From NCBI GenBank assembly GCA_017500625.1, contig JAFVYX010000139.1:1-8158 (forward strand): 8,158 nt of DNA. The letters run 5' to 3'. This DNA is from Clostridia bacterium (GTDB taxonomy: Bacteria > Bacillota_A > Clostridia > Oscillospirales > CAG-272). Below are positions 4,621 through 8,158 of the stretch, piece after piece. A model generated the notes under the pieces. That model was not told the DNA's origin, made no database searches, and saw only the letters and a program-made list of their open reading frames with translations. The stretch's first letter is position 1. Every line of letters starts with the position of its first letter. The translations under genes were made by a program, and so were the position numbers.

Positions 4621-6222
4621 ATGGAGGAGCCGTTGCTCATAGAGCGGTTGTCCGAAGAGGCGCGCGCCCTGCTTGGCAGGATCGTGGCCGTCAATGATGA
4701 GAAATACCGCTTGCCACACCACTCGGGGCACACTCGCTTTGGTTTTGGCCAATTTGCGGGCTTTTATATGTTCTGGGTGGCGGAGAGGAAGAACGGTCTC
4801 TATTTCTTCGCCAGAAGAGTTTTTGTGAAAAAGAGCTCAAAAAATCGCACGAGGATCCTCTTTGTCCCCTCCAACGAAGGGGCGATCCTTGCCGCCATGG
4901 AGACGATCTACCAAAGCTACCAGCTTTATCTCAAGGATCCCGATGCCGTACGTCCGCCTCAAAAAATAAAGCGGCACGCGATGACGCCCGAACGTGCGGG
5001 AGAGCGCGCGGAGGGCGCCACGGAGTCGAGGGAGCCGACGACAGGTGTCGCGCCCACGGCCATACGTGCAGAAACCCCGCCTCGCCCAAAAAGCCAACGC
5101 CCGCGCTCCCGCTGGATCCTTTTGAGAGAGGAGCTTTTAGGCGCGGAGGGGGTCCCCCCCGAGCTGGTGCTGGCCGAGGCTGCCACCATGCCTCCAACCG
5201 AGACAGCGGAGGCGATCACGAGCATTGTGGAGAAGATCGCGCACCGCCTTTGGGAGATCACCGACGGAGCGCGGGAGACTCGCATCCTTTTCGAGTTCGT
5301 CAAGGACGATACCGTGACCTTGGAAACTCTTGGCGTTGCTTATGGCGTTACGCGTGAGCGGATCCGCCAGCTGATCCTCAAAGGAGAGCGTCGCTTCGGC
5401 GCCTGCTTTGCCCGAATGAGCGCCACCGATCCCACGCTGAAGCATCTCACCGATGAGCTTTGCGACAGACTGGTGGGGGAACGAGCCGAGGGAAAAAGCC
5501 CCCTCGCCGTCCTCGGCTTTTCCACAGTGGGCAAGCACCGTCAAACGCTTTACCGCGCGATCCTTTTTGGAAGCCCCTTGGCCAATCTTATGAAACGGGC
5601 CACCCCAAAATACGAAAGGACGGCCACCATCAAGGGGAAGTGGGAAGCGCTTTACAACAAGGTGCTCTTCCCTTCCGATTCGCGTCAACCCGCACCGAGG
5701 GTGTCCTCCCGCTCCACCACCGCCTCTCCTATCGCAGCGCGCTTTGAGAGAAAACTGGCTGCATTTTCGGGTCTTGTTTCCTTTGTACCTCGGCCCGACC
5801 TTGTGTATCACTCCACCGAATGGGGGGAATACCACCCCGATTTTCTTTTGGAAACAAGCCGCGGCGAATGCATTCTCGTGCTTTTGGCAACACCGTTGGA
5901 GATGGCGGCCTATCACAACCGAGAGCGCTTTAATGCACTGCACGTCTTTTGTCGGCTGCAGGGCTACGGCTACCTCATTATCGACGAGAACGCGACCTCG
6001 ATCTACGAGCTACGCGAGGAACGCTTGCCTCCCGAGGTAGCCGAAGCGATGGACGCCGTACTGAATCGGCGTGGTCGTATTACGAAAGACGACATTTCCC
6101 ACTTGCGCTTGCAATTCTCTATTACGCGGAGATTGCTGGCCACGTATGCCCTCGACCGCCACCTGGACTTTTTTCCTGCCTCGTTGTTTTTTTGCCGCAG
6201 GGGCGACAGAAAGCAACAATAA
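4621..6222 (+). CDS. Protein with sigma-region-4-like HTH and degenerate PD-(D/E)XK nuclease-like domain
   Basis: I do not recognise a named family for this 533-residue protein. Residues 1-105 look like a compact mixed alpha/beta domain with an aromatic core (GFGQFAGFYMFWVAE, GLYFFARRVFV). A charged, proline-rich linker spans about 108-165. Residues about 228-258 match the sigma-70 region-4 helix-turn-helix (VTLETLGVAYGVTRERIRQL), so DNA contact is likely. Residues about 372-465 resemble a TnsA-like or PD-(D/E)XK fold: a helix with Glu376 (FERKLAAF), EYHPDFLL with Pro406-Asp407, then strand ECILVLLATP where an E-x-K is expected but no lysine is present, then a helix and YGYLIIDE. The C-terminus (about 485-520) is helical. 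The ATG follows GGGGAGGTGAGG at 4607-4618, and a second strong promoter lies just upstream. Its neighbour is an FtsH-like pseudoprotease; joint function is inferred. It lacks sigma region 2, so it is not a sigma factor. Confidence 0.7.
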   Translation: MEEPLLIERLSEEARALLGRIVAVNDEKYRLPHHSGHTRFGFGQFAGFYMFWVAERKNGLYFFARRVFVKKSSKNRTRILFVPSNEGAILAAMETIYQSYQLYLKDPDAVRPPQKIKRHAMTPERAGERAEGATESREPTTGVAPTAIRAETPPRPKSQRPRSRWILLREELLGAEGVPPELVLAEAATMPPTETAEAITSIVEKIAHRLWEITDGARETRILFEFVKDDTVTLETLGVAYGVTRERIRQLILKGERRFGACFARMSATDPTLKHLTDELCDRLVGERAEGKSPLAVLGFSTVGKHRQTLYRAILFGSPLANLMKRATPKYERTATIKGKWEALYNKVLFPSDSRQPAPRVSSRSTTASPIAARFERKLAAFSGLVSFVPRPDLVYHSTEWGEYHPDFLLETSRGECILVLLATPLEMAAYHNRERFNALHVFCRLQGYGYLIIDENATSIYELREERLPPEVAEAMDAVLNRRGRITKDDISHLRLQFSITRRLLATYALDRHLDFFPASLFFCRRGDRKQQ

Positions 6223-6251
6223 AAAACCGCTTGCGCTGCAAGCGGTTTTTC
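6221..6251. terminator. Bidirectional rho-independent terminator between convergent genes
   Basis: CCGCTTGC (6227-6234), loop GCT, GCAAGCGG (6238-6245) form a perfect 8-pair GC-rich stem extended by A-T pairs. It is flanked by an A-run on the left and a T-run on the right, so each strand reads a stem followed by T residues. It overlaps the stop codon of the plus-strand gene and sits a few bases past the stop of the minus-strand rhamnosidase gene, so it serves both. Confidence 0.92.
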
Positions 6252-6255
6252 TTTT

Positions 6256-8158
6256 TTACACCGAAAGCTCGTGGCGGCCGGCGGGATAGGGGGTGCTGTG
6301 AGTGCCGAGGCGCAGGGTGAACGGCACGGGGGAAATGACGGTCAGGCGGTCGCCCGAGCGGGAGACCGTGACGCCGCGCACCGTGGCCGAGAACTCGCGA
6401 AGGCCGTCAAGGAGGCAGGGCGCGACGGTGAGGGTGCTCTGTCCAAAGCCCTCGTAACGAATGCCTGCGACGTAGCGGAAGAGCCAGCCGTCGACAGCGG
6501 CGGTGAATTGGTGATTAAGACTGGGGTACTTCCCCGTGTCGTTCTCCCTTGTGCGGTAGAGAAAGCTCTCGGGGAGCGTCCTCAGGCCGTCCGCCACCGC
6601 CTTGGCGTAGCCGGGGACGGCAGGATTGGTGAGGACGCGCAGGACAAGCTCGTTATAGCCGTGCTCGCCGAAGACGTCGAAAAGCATGCGCAGGCCGTGG
6701 ACACCGCAGCGAAGGGCATAGCCGTCTCTTTCCACGATCTCGGCCGCCATACGGACAGCGGTGGCAATTTCCTCGCCCTCGAGCATTCCCGCGTACACAG
6801 CGCCGACGAGAGGCGTCAGGGTGGGCACGGTGAGGACACCGTCCCTGACGTATTTTTTGCGGAAGTCGCGGCGGATCTCCTCGGCCAGCGTGCGCCAGCG
6901 CTCGGAGGGGCGGCCGATCGCCTCGCACATCTTTGCCAGCATCAGGGCATCGATGCGGTAATAGAGTGTGTCGGTGATCTCGATCGGGCAGGGCGGATCC
7001 TGCGAGCACCAGTCGCCGACGCCGAAGTCCATAAGGCAGCTGTCGCTCCGCGTGGCGAAATACTCCATCGCGCGCTCCATACCGTCAAGAGCGAGGTGGA
7101 CGATCGCGGGATCGCCCGTGTACTTGTAGGCATAATAGGGGATGTGGATCATCGCGCTGCTCCAGTCGAGGCCGTTGGCAAAGTTGAAGGGCCAGTTGGA
7201 TCGGCAGGGCACGATCGCGGGGAGACGGCCCGTGGGCGACTGATCGTCAAGGAACTTTTGGATCCACTCGCAGTAAAAGTCGTAGGCATCGTACTCCATG
7301 GCGATGACCTCAGCCGACAGCATACCGTCGCCCGTCCACTCGTTCTGCTCGCGCTGGGGGCAATCGAGCATCGCGTGGTGGGCGCAGGCGAGGATCGAAT
7401 TCTCGCACGCGAGACGGATCCCGTTCAAAAACCGATTGTCCGAGGTGAAGGAGCAGAGCGGCGTAAGGTCGGTATGCACCTTGAGTGCCGTGAGGGTAAC
7501 GGTGCCGCCGGCGCCCGTGACCTCGGCATAGCGGAAGCCGTGATAGGTGAAAAGGGGCTCAAAGGTCTCGCCCTCCTCGCCGCGCGAGAGGTAGACGTCG
7601 CGGTGGAGCATCGGGCGGTGCGTACCCGGCATCAGCCCCTCCTGCGTGATGTGGCAGCCGTCATCGGTCAGCCACTCGGAGTACAAGACGTGGACCTCGC
7701 TCCGCGGTGCCTTGCCAAGGGTGAGGCGTACCCAGCCCGAAAGATGCTCCCCAAAGTCGAAAAGGCCCGGGGCGATCTCCCGGCCGACGATCTCGGCAAA
7801 GACGCGCTTCGGCGGGCAGACGCTCTCGCGGAGGGTGCCGCCGGGATAGGGGACAAGATGCGCATGAGTCCAGCCGTCGGTCGGGGTGTCGGGACAGCTC
7901 CACGCGGGGATCTCCTTTTCGGCATCGTAGCGCTCACCGCAGCGGCGGAGCGAAAAGAGGGTCGGCGAGGGGTGGGTGAGGAAGGCGGTGTCGGTGACGA
8001 TCCTCTCCTCCCTTCCCGAGGGGTATTCGATGAGAAGCTCGCCCGTCAGGCAGGGCTGGCACATTTCCAGCATCGCCTCGGGATCGCAGAGATAGACGTG
8101 CCCGAGAACGGCGCCGAAGCGGTTCTTCCCCACCGTGAGGTAGGGGGTGAGGTCATAG
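6256..8158 (-). CDS. Alpha-L-rhamnosidase, GH78 family (N-terminus beyond the right edge)
   Basis: GH78 enzymes release terminal alpha-L-rhamnose from plant glycosides, pectin side chains and bacterial polysaccharides by an inverting mechanism. The frame is open to the window edge. It begins YDLTPYLTVGKNRFGAVLG, the typical end of the GH78 N-terminal beta domain, so this is the last 633 residues of a protein usually about 850-1000 long. A concanavalin-like beta domain follows (FDFGEHLSGWVRLTL and FTYHGFRYAEV). Next is the six-hairpin (alpha/alpha) barrel with the catalytic-acid motif DCPQREQNEWTGDG (about visible residues 265-278). NGLDWSSAMIHIPYYAY, the late LNHQFTAAVDGWLFRYVAGI and a C-terminal beta domain complete it. 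The segment LPESFLYRTREND stands where relatives often have a T-x-W-E-x-W motif; its Glu may be the base. No signal peptide can be judged. The GTG at 8133 is internal, not the start. Confidence 0.93.
   Translation of the reverse strand, partial: YDLTPYLTVGKNRFGAVLGHVYLCDPEAMLEMCQPCLTGELLIEYPSGREERIVTDTAFLTHPSPTLFSLRRCGERYDAEKEIPAWSCPDTPTDGWTHAHLVPYPGGTLRESVCPPKRVFAEIVGREIAPGLFDFGEHLSGWVRLTLGKAPRSEVHVLYSEWLTDDGCHITQEGLMPGTHRPMLHRDVYLSRGEEGETFEPLFTYHGFRYAEVTGAGGTVTLTALKVHTDLTPLCSFTSDNRFLNGIRLACENSILACAHHAMLDCPQREQNEWTGDGMLSAEVIAMEYDAYDFYCEWIQKFLDDQSPTGRLPAIVPCRSNWPFNFANGLDWSSAMIHIPYYAYKYTGDPAIVHLALDGMERAMEYFATRSDSCLMDFGVGDWCSQDPPCPIEITDTLYYRIDALMLAKMCEAIGRPSERWRTLAEEIRRDFRKKYVRDGVLTVPTLTPLVGAVYAGMLEGEEIATAVRMAAEIVERDGYALRCGVHGLRMLFDVFGEHGYNELVLRVLTNPAVPGYAKAVADGLRTLPESFLYRTRENDTGKYPSLNHQFTAAVDGWLFRYVAGIRYEGFGQSTLTVAPCLLDGLREFSATVRGVTVSRSGDRLTVISPVPFTLRLGTHSTPYPAGRHELSV

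Noticed and set aside
5137..5943. Minus-strand open frame of 268 codons inside the HTH/nuclease-like gene
   Set aside because: The plus-strand frame has a strong promoter, a ribosome binding site and recognisable domains. The antisense frame has none and reads as low-complexity Gly/Arg-rich sequence.
4621..6222. Calling the third cassette protein a sigma factor
   Set aside because: Only a region-4-like helix-turn-helix is present. Region 2, needed for -10 recognition and core binding, is absent, and the C-terminus is nuclease-like.
2000..6222. Cassette as a transposon or prophage fragment
   Set aside because: I found no transposase, integrase, terminal inverted repeats or tRNA attachment site, and base composition of the coding parts is not sharply different from the neighbours.
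8131..8133. GTG at 8133 as the start of the rhamnosidase
   Set aside because: The frame continues to the window edge with YDLTPYLTV, a standard GH78 stretch, and there is no ribosome binding site, so the gene is truncated by the window.

Overview
This window looks like chromosomal DNA from a moderately GC-rich member of the Bacillota, most likely an uncultured gut-type Clostridia lineage. That placement is inference. It rests on the rpsO-pnp gene order, strong AGGAGG-type ribosome binding sites, near-consensus sigma-A promoters with 17-18 base spacers, an N-terminal ribbon-helix-helix/WYL regulator of a type common in Clostridia, and a GH78 alpha-L-rhamnosidase. No rRNA, tRNA, CRISPR array or transposase is visible.

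Layout. Bases 1-1403 (minus strand) hold the first two thirds of pnp (polynucleotide phosphorylase), which runs off the left edge. Upstream of it on the same strand are an intergenic hairpin, a rho-independent terminator/attenuator and rpsO (ribosomal protein S15, 1576-1839). rpsO has a near-consensus promoter and a leader of about 95 bases that can fold into two mutually exclusive structures, one of which buries its Shine-Dalgarno sequence. Next comes a cassette of three genes: a WYL-domain regulator (2000-2995, minus), a divergently transcribed soluble FtsH-like AAA+ protein (3178-4545, plus), and a 533-residue protein with a sigma-region-4-like helix-turn-helix and a degenerate PD-(D/E)XK-like C-terminal domain (4621-6222, plus). 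A bidirectional terminator (about 6221-6251) closes the cassette. Beyond it the minus strand carries the C-terminal two thirds of a GH78 alpha-L-rhamnosidase, running off the right edge.

How the parts may work together. pnp and rpsO are translation/RNA-decay housekeeping genes. The central cassette is the accessory part and the most interesting piece. Its AAA+ protein has intact ATPase motifs, but the FtsH protease zinc site (HEXXH and the distal Asp) is gone, and so are the membrane anchor and a recognisable pore-loop aromatic. Its partner has a DNA-binding-type helix and a nuclease-like fold with part of the catalytic triad missing. A WYL regulator reads outwards from the shared promoter region. 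WYL regulators often sit beside defence or stress modules, so a ligand-sensing, ATP-switched, DNA-associated system (for example anti-phage or DNA-damage response) is a reasonable hypothesis. Nothing in the sequence proves that function.
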